DNA of 64,000 bases from an uncultured Collinsella sp. GTDB taxonomy: Bacteria > Actinomycetota > Coriobacteriia > Coriobacteriales > Coriobacteriaceae. Location of the stretch: positions 59,070 to 123,069 of the forward strand of contig CAKUON010000010.1 in assembly GCA_934668875.1 (NCBI GenBank), given 5' to 3'. Positions 35,704-44,224 of the stretch are shown here, one piece after another (the first letter of the stretch is position 1; every line of letters begins with the position of its first letter). Position numbers and translations under genes: made by a program. Under the pieces are notes generated by a model. It made no database searches. It was given only the letters and a program-made list of their open reading frames with translations, and was not told the DNA's origin.

Positions 35704-36573
35704 ATGGATATTGATAACTTTGAATGGTGGTATAGCGAGGGCGAGGCTCCGGACGAGGAGTGGGACGAACCCGCGCCGCGTGACGTGTCGAGCGACGAGG
35801 GCGAGGGCGGCAACGACGTCGCCGCCGACTCGGACGCCGCTTCCGACTCCGCCGAACCCCTAACCTTCGAACAAGCCTGGGCCCAAGCCGAGGCCGACGA
35901 GGCGAAGGCCGATGCCACGGCCACGCTCGGCGAGCCGGCTGATATGTCGATCTCGCCGGCAAAGACCCCACAGCCGCGCCATACCATCGACCCCGGTAGT
36001 ACGGCATCTTTCAGCATCCTCGACGTGCCTGCGCAGGGTGCCCAGGCGCCCGCGCCCGCGCATCGCCCCGATCTGGCTCGCGAGGAAGACGCGGGCCGCC
36101 GCTCTCCGCTCGGCCCCATCCTCATCGCTTTCATGGCCGGCGTCATCGCTTGCTCGGCGATCGGAAATGTCTGGAGTCATGTGGAACAACAGCGCAAAGA
36201 TGCCGCCAAGGTCGAGATGTCTGTCGAGCAATCGCTCAGCCGTACGCGCTCGGTGCATGTGTCGGTCGAGGTCAAGGACGGTGCGACATGGGACACCGCA
36301 CGCGGCGACAGCCAGATGCTCGTCCATATCGTGGGCCGCACACTCAAGGGACAGGCGGTCGACGAGTATCAATATGTCAACTCCGATGGTGACGGCATTG
36401 AGCTCAAGCCCGGCGACTACGAGCTTACGGTCGATGAGGCGCCCGTCGCCACCGACGGTACGCGTTTCCGCGCCTCACGGCGCATGGTCCCCGTGAGTTT
36501 TAACTCGCAAGCGCCCGATACGGTCGACAGCACACCGCAAGGCGGGTTCGACCTCTACGTGGACACTCAATAA
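35704..36573 (+). CDS. Hypothetical membrane-anchored protein with acidic N-terminal region
   Basis: ATG at 35704 is preferred because AAGGGGG lies eight bases upstream; a GTG at 35671 is possible. The 289-residue protein has an acidic, low-complexity, presumably cytoplasmic N-terminus (about 1-130), one membrane helix (LGPILIAFMAGVIACSAIG, about residues 135-155), then an extracellular beta-rich domain of about 120 residues (HVSVEVKDGATWDTA... YELTVDEAPVATDG). The topology resembles cell-surface signalling or wall-associated proteins. No family recognised. Confidence 0.75.
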   Translation: MDIDNFEWWYSEGEAPDEEWDEPAPRDVSSDEGEGGNDVAADSDAASDSAEPLTFEQAWAQAEADEAKADATATLGEPADMSISPAKTPQPRHTIDPGSTASFSILDVPAQGAQAPAPAHRPDLAREEDAGRRSPLGPILIAFMAGVIACSAIGNVWSHVEQQRKDAAKVEMSVEQSLSRTRSVHVSVEVKDGATWDTARGDSQMLVHIVGRTLKGQAVDEYQYVNSDGDGIELKPGDYELTVDEAPVATDGTRFRASRRMVPVSFNSQAPDTVDSTPQGGFDLYVDTQ

Positions 36574-36650
36574 TTGCCCGCTGCCCCGTCCCGCTGCCAA
36601 GAGTGGGACAATAGCCCTCGACACTATTGTTTACTTTTGGAGGAAGTAGC

Positions 36651-37544
36651 ATGTCCACCGTCACCACCATCAAGCGCGGCGGCCTCACCGCCGCCATCGA
36701 TTCCATGGGTGCCCAGCTCACGAGCCTTGCCCTTAACGGCAACGAGTATCTGTGGCAGGGCGATCCGGCCTTTTGGGGCAAGCACGCACCCATCCTGTTC
36801 CCCATCGTGGGCTCGCTGCGCAACAACACGGCGACGTCTGCCGCCGGTACCTGCGAGATGGCGCGCCACGGCATCGCGCGTATCGTCGAGCACAAGTTGG
36901 TCGAGGTCTCCGAGGATGGCTCCTCGGTAACCTACGAGATCACCGACACGCCCGAGTCGCTCAAGGCCTTCCCCTTCCACTTTAAGCTCAACATGACCTA
37001 TGCCCTAACCGGCGACGCCACGCTCACGCAGACCTTTGCCGTCACCAACACAGGCGACGTGGCCCTGCCGTTCTCGGTGGGCGGCCATCCTGCATTTAAC
37101 GTGCCCGCCCCCGGTGCCGAGGACGAGACGTTCGAGGATTACGAGCTGGCATTTACCGAGGCTTGGACCAACGAGGCCCCCATCATCACGCCCGATGGCC
37201 TCATGACGCTCGAGGGCAGCTACAAGGCCCCCGATAACTCGGACGTGCTGCCCATCACGCACCGTAGCTTCGATAACGACGCCATCATGTTCACCGATAC
37301 CCCGGGCTCCACGCTCACGCTGCGCGGTCGCAAGTCGGGCCACGGCGTCAAGATCGACTTTGAGGGCTTTAAGTACATCGGCGTGTGGTCTGCCGCCAAC
37401 GACGCCCCGTTTGTGGCGCTTGAGCCTTGGACCGGCCACACCACCATGGACACCGAGGACGACGTCTTTGAGCACAAGGTCAACACCATCACCCTGGCCC
37501 CAGGCGAGACGGACAAGCGCACCTTTAGTGTCACGTTGCTCTAG
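36651..37544 (+). CDS. Aldose 1-epimerase family protein (LacX-like)
   Basis: ATG at 36651 follows GGAGGAAGTAGC. The 297-residue protein has the galactose-mutarotase fold motifs: GHPAFNVP with the catalytic-type histidine near residue 145, and a late glutamate in FVALEPWTGH. It is of the YeaD/LacX group that acts on free or phosphorylated aldohexoses. It is a single-gene unit closed by a strong terminator. Confidence 0.87.
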   Translation: MSTVTTIKRGGLTAAIDSMGAQLTSLALNGNEYLWQGDPAFWGKHAPILFPIVGSLRNNTATSAAGTCEMARHGIARIVEHKLVEVSEDGSSVTYEITDTPESLKAFPFHFKLNMTYALTGDATLTQTFAVTNTGDVALPFSVGGHPAFNVPAPGAEDETFEDYELAFTEAWTNEAPIITPDGLMTLEGSYKAPDNSDVLPITHRSFDNDAIMFTDTPGSTLTLRGRKSGHGVKIDFEGFKYIGVWSAANDAPFVALEPWTGHTTMDTEDDVFEHKVNTITLAPGETDKRTFSVTLL

Positions 37545-37545
37545 A

Positions 37546-37575
37546 TGTGACAAAGGGACAGCCCCTTTGTCCCTT
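37546..37575. repeat. TGTGACAAAGGGA palindrome after the epimerase gene
   Basis: TGTGACAAAGGGAC-AG-CCCCTTTGTCCCTT, a partly decayed inverted repeat starting one base after the stop codon. Confidence 0.7.
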
Positions 37576-37585
37576 CCCGCCCGCT

Positions 37586-37620
37586 AAGCCTCCCTGCCAC
37601 ATCCGGCAGGGAGGCTTTTT
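37586..37620 (+). terminator. Rho-independent terminator after the epimerase gene
   Basis: AAGCCTCCCTGCC and GGCAGGGAGGCTT pair over 13 bases around ACATCC, followed by TTT. Confidence 0.92.
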
Positions 37621-37627
37621 GGTAGGT

Positions 37628-37850
37628 AGTCATTGGGGACGTTCTTAAACGACTAGTCAAAAGGGACACTCTTGCGGCACTTGGGGACAATCCTCATGGC
37701 TGAAATCACTCATTGGGGACAGACTTAAATGAGTGCCGCCAGGGACAGTCCCTGCCAACCCGGCCGGCGAGCCGGCGAATCGGCAAAGACTGTCCCCAAC
37801 GACTAGTCGTTTAAGAACGTCCCCAACGACTAGCCCGCCACACCGGGCAG
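37628..37850. repeat. Composite GGGGAC repeat cluster
   Basis: This 403-base gap (37545-37947) holds several GGGGAC-type repeats. TTGGGGACGTTCTTAAACG plus seven more bases (37633-37658) recurs perfectly inverted at 37801-37826, a 26-base arm. Between the arms lie a CACTCATT/AAATGAGTG hairpin with GGGGACAGAC inside, a GGGACAGTCCC palindrome and a GCCGGCGAGCCGGC repeat. A 47-base stretch (37628-37674) recurs at 59345 with two mismatches. Such clusters resemble REP-type palindromes moved by Y1 transposases. A small hairpin with CTTTTTG (37830-37862) ends the cluster. Confidence 0.75.
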
Positions 37851-37947
37851 GGGGCTTTTTGCTCCGTTAATCTTTTGCACGCCCCATCGGTTCCGCCGCT
37901 GCGGTATCCTGTCCTGTTGTCAGCAAAGCAAAACAGGAAGGCATCAG

Positions 37948-38874
37948 ATGCAACCTCGACAACAGCGCGGCATGCAGGCCCAGCCGGTGTGCAGCCGTCG
38001 CATCTTTTTGGGTGGCGCTCTCGCTGCGAGCGCTTCCGTCGTCGCCGGCGCGCTTGCCGGCTGCCGGCGTCCGTCCACGCTAGAAGTAGTTCAGCCTACG
38101 ACGGGCGGCGGTCGCGACGACCTGTCCGATTCCGTCATCGGCAAGGACAAGATCCGCATTGGCATGGAGGCGGCCTACGCCCCGTACAACTGGCAGGTTT
38201 CCGAGGCCAGCGAGTTCACGATCCCCATCGATAACGTGCAGGGCGCCTATGCCGATGGCTACGACGTGCAGATCGCCAAGATCGTCTGCAAAGCCCTCGG
38301 TGGCGAGCCCGTTGCCGTCAAGCAGAGCTTCTCGGGCCTTATCGATTCGCTCAACAACGGCCAGATCGACCTCATCATCGCCGGCATGAGCGCCACGCCC
38401 GAGCGCGAGGAGTCCGTCGGCTTTTCCGAGCCGTACTTTATCGGCTACTTTGGCCTGTTCGTAAAAGAGGGCTCGCCCTACCAAAACGCCACCAAGCTCA
38501 GTGACTTCAGCGGCGCCACGGTGCTCGGCCAAAAGGACACCATGCTCGATACCGTCATCGACGAGATTCCGGGCGTCGTTCACAAGAACCCGGTCGATTC
38601 GGTCCCCACGGTGTTCTCGAACCTGCTGCAGGGCACCTGCGACGCTGTGACCTACAACACCGAGAACGAGAAGGGCTATATGGCCCAAAATCCGGGTATC
38701 GTGCCGATTCAATTTGCCGAGGGCGAGGGCTTTAAGCAGGAGGTCACGGCAAACGTCGGCTGTCGCAAGGGCTCGGACAAGCTGCTTAAGCTTATCGATA
38801 AGACGCTCAAGGGCGTCAGCCAGGAGGAGCGCGACCAAATGTGGGACGCGTGCCTCGACCGTCAGCCGGCATAG
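37948..38874 (+). CDS. Amino-acid ABC transporter substrate-binding lipoprotein
   Basis: The 308-residue protein has a Tat-like twin-arginine signal (SRRIFLGGALAAS, residues 16-28) ending in a lipobox LAGC with Cys39, so it is probably exported folded and lipid-anchored. The mature part is a type-II binding protein of the polar/cationic amino-acid family (KIRIGMEAAYAPYNWQ, ISGM-like region IIAGMSATPERE, and SVPTVFSNLLQGTCDAVTYN). It forms a three-gene importer with the next two genes. Confidence 0.88.
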   Translation: MQPRQQRGMQAQPVCSRRIFLGGALAASASVVAGALAGCRRPSTLEVVQPTTGGGRDDLSDSVIGKDKIRIGMEAAYAPYNWQVSEASEFTIPIDNVQGAYADGYDVQIAKIVCKALGGEPVAVKQSFSGLIDSLNNGQIDLIIAGMSATPEREESVGFSEPYFIGYFGLFVKEGSPYQNATKLSDFSGATVLGQKDTMLDTVIDEIPGVVHKNPVDSVPTVFSNLLQGTCDAVTYNTENEKGYMAQNPGIVPIQFAEGEGFKQEVTANVGCRKGSDKLLKLIDKTLKGVSQEERDQMWDACLDRQPA

Positions 38875-38883
38875 GGAGGCAGC

Positions 38884-40032
38884 ATGAAAGGCATCAATCG
38901 TCTGGCCTCCTTTATCAAGGCCGACCACCGTTATGTGTATTTGGGCACGAGCGTCATCGCGGCGCTCGGCTTGGCGTTTAGCCAGCGCAACCCCACGCCG
39001 CTGAGCTTTTTGGCGCCCACCGGCATCTTCCAGGACTGCCTCTGGGCAATTCTATGGGCCTGGGTCGTCGTGTCGGCGGCAGCGCTCGTCACCAAGCTTA
39101 TGCATTGGAATGACTATCGCGAAACGTCGCCGTTTGCTTCCGAGCGCTTCCGTCGCGGCGCGCGCCTGGGCAGCTATGTCGTGGTCGCCATCGCGGCTAT
39201 CTTCTTTATCGACCGTTGCGTCATGTCGTTTATCGACCTGGTGCAGGTGAGCATTGTCTCGGACTCCAATCCCAGCGACTTTTTGTCGAGCCTGGTCTAC
39301 ATGACCTATAAGAGCGGCGACTTCTTTATTCGCGGCATCGAGATCACCATTGCGCTTGCCACCTTCGGCACCGTTATCGCCTTTTTCCTGGCGCTGGTCT
39401 TTGTGTTCCTGCGCATCCAGACGTTCGACCGCGTGGACAACGACCTCACGCGTTTCTTTAAGAGCATCGGTCGCGGCTTTGCAACGGTCTACTCCACCAT
39501 CGTGCGCGGTACGCCCATGATGGTCCAGGGCCTGCTTATCTACTATGCGGGCTTTACCGTTTTGCGCGGCATGGGCTTCGAGACCGCCCAGGCCAACCAG
39601 ATCTGGAGCACCTTCACCGCCGGCCTCGTCACCATTTCGCTCAACTCCACCGCCTACATGATGGAGGTCCTGCGCGGTGGTATCGAGTCCATCGATCCCG
39701 GCCAGGCCGAGGCGGCGCGCTCGCTGGGTCTGTCGCAGTGGCAGGCCATGCGCAAGGTCGTGTTCCCCCAGGGCATTAAAAACGCGATCCCGGCGCTCAC
39801 CAATGAGCTCATCATCAACATCAAGGACTCGTCGGTGCTTTCGGTTATCGGCGTGTTCGACCTCATGTACGCCACCACCACCGTCGCCGGCGTGTACTAC
39901 CGCCAGATGGAGGTCTACTGCGTGGCGCTCGTGGTCTACCTGATCCTGACGCTCGTGGCGAGCCGCCTGCTCGAGGCCTTTGGCAAAAAGCTCGGCGCCG
40001 AGGCCCCGGCCACGCTGCCCAGCTCCAACTAG
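38884..40032 (+). CDS. Amino-acid ABC transporter permease
   Basis: The 382-residue protein has an N-terminal extension of about 140 residues with two or three extra helices, then a typical HisM/GlnP permease with the ATPase-contact motif [22 protein letters not shown]. It starts nine bases after the binding-protein gene, following GGGAGGCAGC. The extra N-terminal helices are longer than in most single-permease importers. Confidence 0.9.
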   Translation: MKGINRLASFIKADHRYVYLGTSVIAALGLAFSQRNPTPLSFLAPTGIFQDCLWAILWAWVVVSAAALVTKLMHWNDYRETSPFASERFRRGARLGSYVVVAIAAIFFIDRCVMSFIDLVQVSIVSDSNPSDFLSSLVYMTYKSGDFFIRGIEITIALATFGTVIAFFLALVFVFLRIQTFDRVDNDLTRFFKSIGRGFATVYSTIVRGTPMMVQGLLIYYAGFTVLRGMGFETAQANQIWSTFTAGLVTISLNSTAYMMEVLRGGIESIDPGQAEAARSLGLSQWQAMRKVVFPQGIKNAIPALTNELIINIKDSSVLSVIGVFDLMYATTTVAGVYYRQMEVYCVALVVYLILTLVASRLLEAFGKKLGAEAPATLPSSN

Positions 40033-40054
40033 GCTCAAGACGAGGAGAATCATC

Positions 40055-40840
40055 ATGGCAGATACCGCCACTACCGGCACCGCGGCCGCCGCACAGACCA
40101 ATGGGCCGCTCATCCGCGTCGAGGGCTTGCGCAAGAGCTTTGGCTCGCTCGAGGTGCTCAAGGGCATCGACCTGGCCGTCAATCCCGGCGAGGTCGTCAC
40201 CATCATCGGCGCCTCGGGTTCGGGCAAGTCGACCTTCCTGCGCTGCCTCAACCTGCTCGAGACCCCGGACGCGGGCCACATCTGGTTCCACGGCCAGGAC
40301 CTCACGGCCGAGCGCTGCAGCATCAATAAACTCCGCGAGGACATCGGCATGGTGTTCCAGGGCTTCAACCTGTTCAACAACATGGACGTGCTCGACAACT
40401 GCACGCTCGCGCCCGTTACGCTCAAAAAGATGAGCAAGGCCGAGGCCGAAAAGGTCGCGATGGAGCATTTGACGAGCGTGGGGCTCGAAAAGTTCGCGCA
40501 TGCCGCCGTGGGTTGCCTGTCCGGTGGCCAAAAGCAGCGCGTGGCCATCGCCCGCGCCCTGTGCATGAATCCGCAGATCATGCTGTTCGACGAGCCCACC
40601 TCCGCGCTCGACCCCGAGATCGTGGGCGAGGTGCTCGAGGTCATGCGCAAGCTCGCCGCCGACGGCATGACCATGGTCGTCGTCACGCACGAGATGGCCT
40701 TTGCCCGAACCGTGTCCGACCGCGTGGTCTTTATGGACAAGGGCGTGGTGCTCGAGGACGCCGCGCCGGCCGAGCTCTTCGGCAACCCCAAACACCAGCG
40801 CACTCGCGAGTTCCTCTCTCGCTATCTCGAGGACAAATAA
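40055..40840 (+). CDS. Amino-acid ABC transporter ATP-binding protein (GlnQ-type)
   Basis: ATG at 40055 follows GAGGAG. The 261-residue protein has Walker [11 protein letters not shown]-loop MVFQGFNLF, signature [15 protein letters not shown], Walker [13 protein letters not shown] and the switch histidine in VVTHEMAFA. It has a 20-residue Ala/Thr-rich N-terminal extension. It energises the importer formed with the preceding two genes. Confidence 0.93.
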   Translation: MADTATTGTAAAAQTNGPLIRVEGLRKSFGSLEVLKGIDLAVNPGEVVTIIGASGSGKSTFLRCLNLLETPDAGHIWFHGQDLTAERCSINKLREDIGMVFQGFNLFNNMDVLDNCTLAPVTLKKMSKAEAEKVAMEHLTSVGLEKFAHAAVGCLSGGQKQRVAIARALCMNPQIMLFDEPTSALDPEIVGEVLEVMRKLAADGMTMVVVTHEMAFARTVSDRVVFMDKGVVLEDAAPAELFGNPKHQRTREFLSRYLEDK

Positions 40841-40911
40841 CCGACGCAAACGCTTACGTTGCAGGGCCGCTCCCGTGGGGCGGCCTTTGTCGTCACAATC
40901 GAAAGGATGTC

Positions 40912-42339
40912 ATGGCCGAGGTTTGGCGCTTCTTTGCGCATGAGGACGATTTTGCCGATATAGACGAGGCCGGCGCGTGCGAGCGCTTGGGCCGCGTGCT
41001 GTCGTTTCCAACCATCTCGAGTATGGATGCCGAGGCGGTGGACTGGCGGCCGTTTGCCGATCTGCGCGCCTATATGCAGCAGGCTTGGCCGCGCGTGTTC
41101 GCGGCGGGCGAGGTCGAGCTCATCGACCATTCGCTGCTCGTGACGCTTGCCGGCTCCAACCCCGTCCTTAAGCCCGTCATGCTCATGGGCCACATGGACG
41201 TGGTCCCCGTGGTGCCGGGCACCGAGGCCGACTGGACACATGTCCCCTTTAGCGGGCACGTGGACGACACCTACATCTGGGGCCGCGGCGCGATCGACAT
41301 GAAAGACCAGGTCGCGGGCATTCTCGAGGCGGTTGAGTATGCGCTCGCGCACGGTTGGCAGCATGAGCGCACGCTGTTGCTGGCCTTTGGCCAGGACGAG
41401 GAGACCACGCAGTACGGCGCGGGTGCCATTGGTCGCGCGCTCGAGGAGCGTGGCGTTGAGCTTGAGTACCTGATCGACGAGGGTGACTATCGTATCGTTT
41501 CGGCTGCCGAGTATGGCGCAGGTGCGGGTTGGCTTATGCATGCCGATCTTGCCGAGAAGGGCTATGCCGATATCGTGCTCAAGACGAAGAGCGAAGGCGG
41601 GCATTCTTCCAACCCTTACGGCGGCACGTCGCTCGAAGTGCTCAGCCGCGCTATTGCCGCGATTTGCGATATCGAGTGGCCGACGCGTGTGACCGATCTG
41701 CTTGCCGCCCAGCTCGTCGAGCTGGGGCTTTATACCGCAGACGAGATTGCTGCCAGCAAGGATGCCATCGTGCGCGACTGCCTCGCCAGCAAAAAGCTGT
41801 ACCCGCTTGTAACCACCACCTGCGCGCCCACGCAAATCGAAGGCGGCAGTACCGGTGCCAACGTAATGCCGCAGGATATGTGGGCCAATATCAACTTTCG
41901 CATGCTCGAGGGCACGAGCGTGGCCGATGTCGTGGCCTGCTGCCGCGAGGCCGTTGCCACCGCTGGGCTCGCTGGCCGAGTCGAGGTCGAGCTGGGCCCC
42001 GGCAGCTCCGAGCCCTCGCCGTCCCCGCGCGTGGGCGGTCCGGGGCTCGAGGCCGTTCGCGCCATCGCCGCCCGCTATTTCCGTGATCCCAAGGGGACGG
42101 AGGAAAACGGATCGTCTGCGGTGGGCCAAGAGCCGATAAGCATCGTGCCCTCGACCGTGATTGGCGCAACCGATGCCGCCAACTACCAGCGCATTTGCCG
42201 CGAGTGCATCCGCTTCTCCGCCTTTGTGGTCGACGATGACGAATGCGACCGCGGCGTCCACGGCACCAACGAGCGCATCACCCGTCGCGCCTACCTCCAA
42301 GGCACCCGCTTCCTCATCGCCCTGCTCCAGACGCTCTAG
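40912..42339 (+). CDS. M20/M25/M40-family metallopeptidase
   Basis: ATG at 40912 follows GAAAGGATGTC; a longer frame from 40513 overlaps the ABC ATPase gene and is rejected. The 475-residue protein has the M20 metal motifs: GHMDVVPV, then GRGAIDMKDQ (bridging Asp), FGQDEETTQYGA (catalytic Glu) and SEGGHSSNPYGG. It is probably a cytosolic dipeptidase or acylase acting on peptides. Near the C-terminus, RDPKGTEENGSSAVGQEP is encoded partly by a copy of the GGGGACGGAGGAAAA repeat. Confidence 0.88.
   Translation: MAEVWRFFAHEDDFADIDEAGACERLGRVLSFPTISSMDAEAVDWRPFADLRAYMQQAWPRVFAAGEVELIDHSLLVTLAGSNPVLKPVMLMGHMDVVPVVPGTEADWTHVPFSGHVDDTYIWGRGAIDMKDQVAGILEAVEYALAHGWQHERTLLLAFGQDEETTQYGAGAIGRALEERGVELEYLIDEGDYRIVSAAEYGAGAGWLMHADLAEKGYADIVLKTKSEGGHSSNPYGGTSLEVLSRAIAAICDIEWPTRVTDLLAAQLVELGLYTADEIAASKDAIVRDCLASKKLYPLVTTTCAPTQIEGGSTGANVMPQDMWANINFRMLEGTSVADVVACCREAVATAGLAGRVEVELGPGSSEPSPSPRVGGPGLEAVRAIAARYFRDPKGTEENGSSAVGQEPISIVPSTVIGATDAANYQRICRECIRFSAFVVDDDECDRGVHGTNERITRRAYLQGTRFLIALLQTL
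42083..42115. repeat. GGGGACGGAGGAAAA repeat, copy b, inside a coding region
   Basis: A 33-base unit identical at 29 of 33 bases to that at 18963 lies in frame inside the M20 peptidase gene and is translated as part of DPKGTEENGS. The inverted arms are partly broken (GATCCC / CGGATC). Confidence 0.75.
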
Positions 42340-42372
42340 AATGTGACAAAGGGACTGTCCCTTTGTCACATT
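42340..42372. repeat. TGTGACAAAGGGA palindrome, perfect copy
   Basis: Two perfect 16-base arms (AATGTGACAAAGGGAC and its complement) flank a single T, starting at the base after the M20 stop codon. This is the best-preserved member of the class. The rest of the gap to prfA (42373-42568) holds no convincing gene; a nine-codon ATG frame near 42453-42487 is too short to call. Confidence 0.8.
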
Positions 42373-42568
42373 CCGTGCGGGTTATATGCAGGTTTGCCTG
42401 CGCACGCTATCATGTATGGGTTAGACCGCAACTATGTACCCCATACGCGAAGGGATGCGCATGTATCTGAAGATCGACATGTTCTAGCTGGGCTTACCCC
42501 CGCAGTGGCGCCATGCGCCCCATCAATTCTGCCGATTTTCACCTTCACGCATATAAAGGAGTCCCGTC

Positions 42569-43636
42569 ATGCGCGACAAGCTCGAAAAGATCATCAAGGC
42601 CTACGAGGAGCTCGAGAAGAAGCTCTCCGACCCGGCCGTCGCCTCCGATATCAAGGAGTTCACGCGTCTCAACAAGGAGTACGCGCACCAGTCCGACCTC
42701 ATCGCCGCCTCGCGCGAGTACATCGGCGCGCTCGATGACATCGAGGCTGCCAAGGAAATGCTCCACGATACTACCGATGCCGATGAGAAGGAGATGCTCC
42801 AGATGGACATCTCCGAAAACGAGGCCAAGCTTCCCCAGCTCGAGGAAGACATTAAGTACATGCTCATCCCGAGCGACCCCAACGACGACAAGAACACCAT
42901 CGTCGAGATTCGCTCCGCCGCCGGTGGCGACGAGGCGGCCATCTTTGCCGGCGATCTGTACAAGATGTACCAGCGCTTCTGTGAGTCGCGCGGCTGGAAG
43001 ACCACCGTGCTCGACTCCAGCCCCAGCGAGGCCGGCGGCTTTAAGTCTATCGAGTTCAAGGTCGAGGGCGACCGCGTCTACTCCGTCATGAAGTTCGAGT
43101 CCGGCGTGCACCGTGTCCAGCGCGTTCCCAAGACCGAGTCCCAGGGTCGCATTCAGACCTCCACGGCTACCGTCGCCGTACTTCCCGAGGCCGAGGAAAT
43201 CGATGTCCAGATCAACCAGTCCGACCTGCGCATCGACACTTACTGCGCCTCCGGCCCTGGTGGTCAGTGCGTTAACACTACCTACTCCGCCGTGCGCATT
43301 ACCCACCTGCCCACCAACACCGTGGTGCAGTCGCAGGAGCAGCGCTCCCAGATCCAGAACCGCGAGGTCTGCATGCAGATGCTGCGCGCCCGTCTGTACG
43401 AGATGGAGCTCGAGAAGCAGCAGGCTGAGCTTGGCGCCGAGCGCCAGAGCCAGATCGGCCACGGTAACCGTTCCGAGAAGATCCGCACCTACAACCAGCC
43501 TCAGGACCGCGTGACCGATCACCGTATCGGCTTCAACTCCACCTACAATGGCGTCCTCCTGGGCGACCAGCTCGGCACGGTCATCGAGGCACTCGCCGCC
43601 GCCGAGCGAGCCGAGAAGCTGGCACAGGCCGTGTAG
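42569..43636 (+). CDS. prfA: Peptide chain release factor 1
   Basis: The 355-residue protein has the catalytic GGQ motif in CASGPGGQCVNTTYSAVRITH near residue 230, and the domain-3 pattern QSQEQRSQIQNRE. The N-terminal helical domain starts MRDKLEKIIKAYEELEKK. It ends translation at UAA/UAG. ATG follows AAAGGAG. prmC, whose product methylates the GGQ glutamine, lies 588 bases downstream, a common pairing that is interrupted here by a structured repeat. Confidence 0.97.
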   Translation: MRDKLEKIIKAYEELEKKLSDPAVASDIKEFTRLNKEYAHQSDLIAASREYIGALDDIEAAKEMLHDTTDADEKEMLQMDISENEAKLPQLEEDIKYMLIPSDPNDDKNTIVEIRSAAGGDEAAIFAGDLYKMYQRFCESRGWKTTVLDSSPSEAGGFKSIEFKVEGDRVYSVMKFESGVHRVQRVPKTESQGRIQTSTATVAVLPEAEEIDVQINQSDLRIDTYCASGPGGQCVNTTYSAVRITHLPTNTVVQSQEQRSQIQNREVCMQMLRARLYEMELEKQQAELGAERQSQIGHGNRSEKIRTYNQPQDRVTDHRIGFNSTYNGVLLGDQLGTVIEALAAAERAEKLAQAV

Positions 43637-43791
43637 GTTCCGCCGTTCTACCGAACGGCGGACCAGCCGACGCTGCACGACGTCCAGAGCGACAATTTGT
43701 CATTCAAAAGGCAAGGCATGACCAGAAGGTCTATGCCCTGCCTTTTTCATGCCAACTTGTTCGCTCTGGACGTCGCTCGCTGGCATTGCCA
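43637..43791 (-). repeat. Structured repeat element, copy 3 of 3
   Basis: This copy begins at the base after the prfA stop codon. The end hairpin is TCCGCCGTTC-TACC-GAACGGCGGA. The long stem pairs 43677-43695 with 43757-43775, with one bulged T. The central hairpin has GACC-AGAA-GGTC inside a GGCAAGGCAT/ATGCCCTGCC stem. The layout is the same as at 18774 and 59177, though the helices differ in sequence. Confidence 0.82.
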
Positions 43792-44224
43792 AAACAACGG
43801 CGTTTCCTTGGTTGTCAAATGACCCGTAGGGAGTCATTGTGGACATTGCCTTGATATTTTATTCAGTCGGCTGTGATGGCATTTGAGCTTCTTACCTGCT
43901 TAAAGCAATTGACGACATGTAGCCGCTATCGAAAATATTGCTTGAAAAATCGTCCAAGAAGTCGCGGGGTGATTTTTGATGGGTCGTGCGTCAAGCGATG
44001 TGGCAAGTTCTTGGTTAGATATTGGTCAGTTTTGGGCAACCTTGCCAAAAGCTTGACGGATGCAGATATGGACGTCGACGAATGAACACTTCGAGCGATC
44101 CCGGTGCAAAATTCTGGGCTGATTCTCGATAATCGCCTTCAATCGCCCCTTGCCAAGCGCTAGCCTCGCTTACAATCTGCTCCGACATTCGCGCGCCGCC
44201 CGGCGCTTAAGAGGGGAGGGCCCC
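43792..44224. other. Gene-free, less GC-rich stretch before prmC
   Basis: About 430 bases between the repeat element and prmC. It contains an AATGAC/GTCATT inverted repeat near 43826-43846. A 70-codon frame (43873-44085) starts GTG-ATG without a ribosome-binding site and has cysteine- and arginine-rich content unlike neighbours, so I do not call it a gene. Function unknown; it may be a relic of an inserted element. Confidence 0.4.

Noticed and set aside
39052..40803. 583-codon minus-strand frame opposite the amino-acid ABC genes
   Set aside because: Shadow of genes with intact permease and ATPase motifs.
42453..42487. Very short ATG frame upstream of prfA as a leader peptide
   Set aside because: Only about ten codons, with no attenuator structure between it and prfA.
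43873..44085. Possible 70-residue protein in the gap before prmC
   Set aside because: No ribosome-binding site, atypical composition and no family pattern; kept only as an unexplained region.
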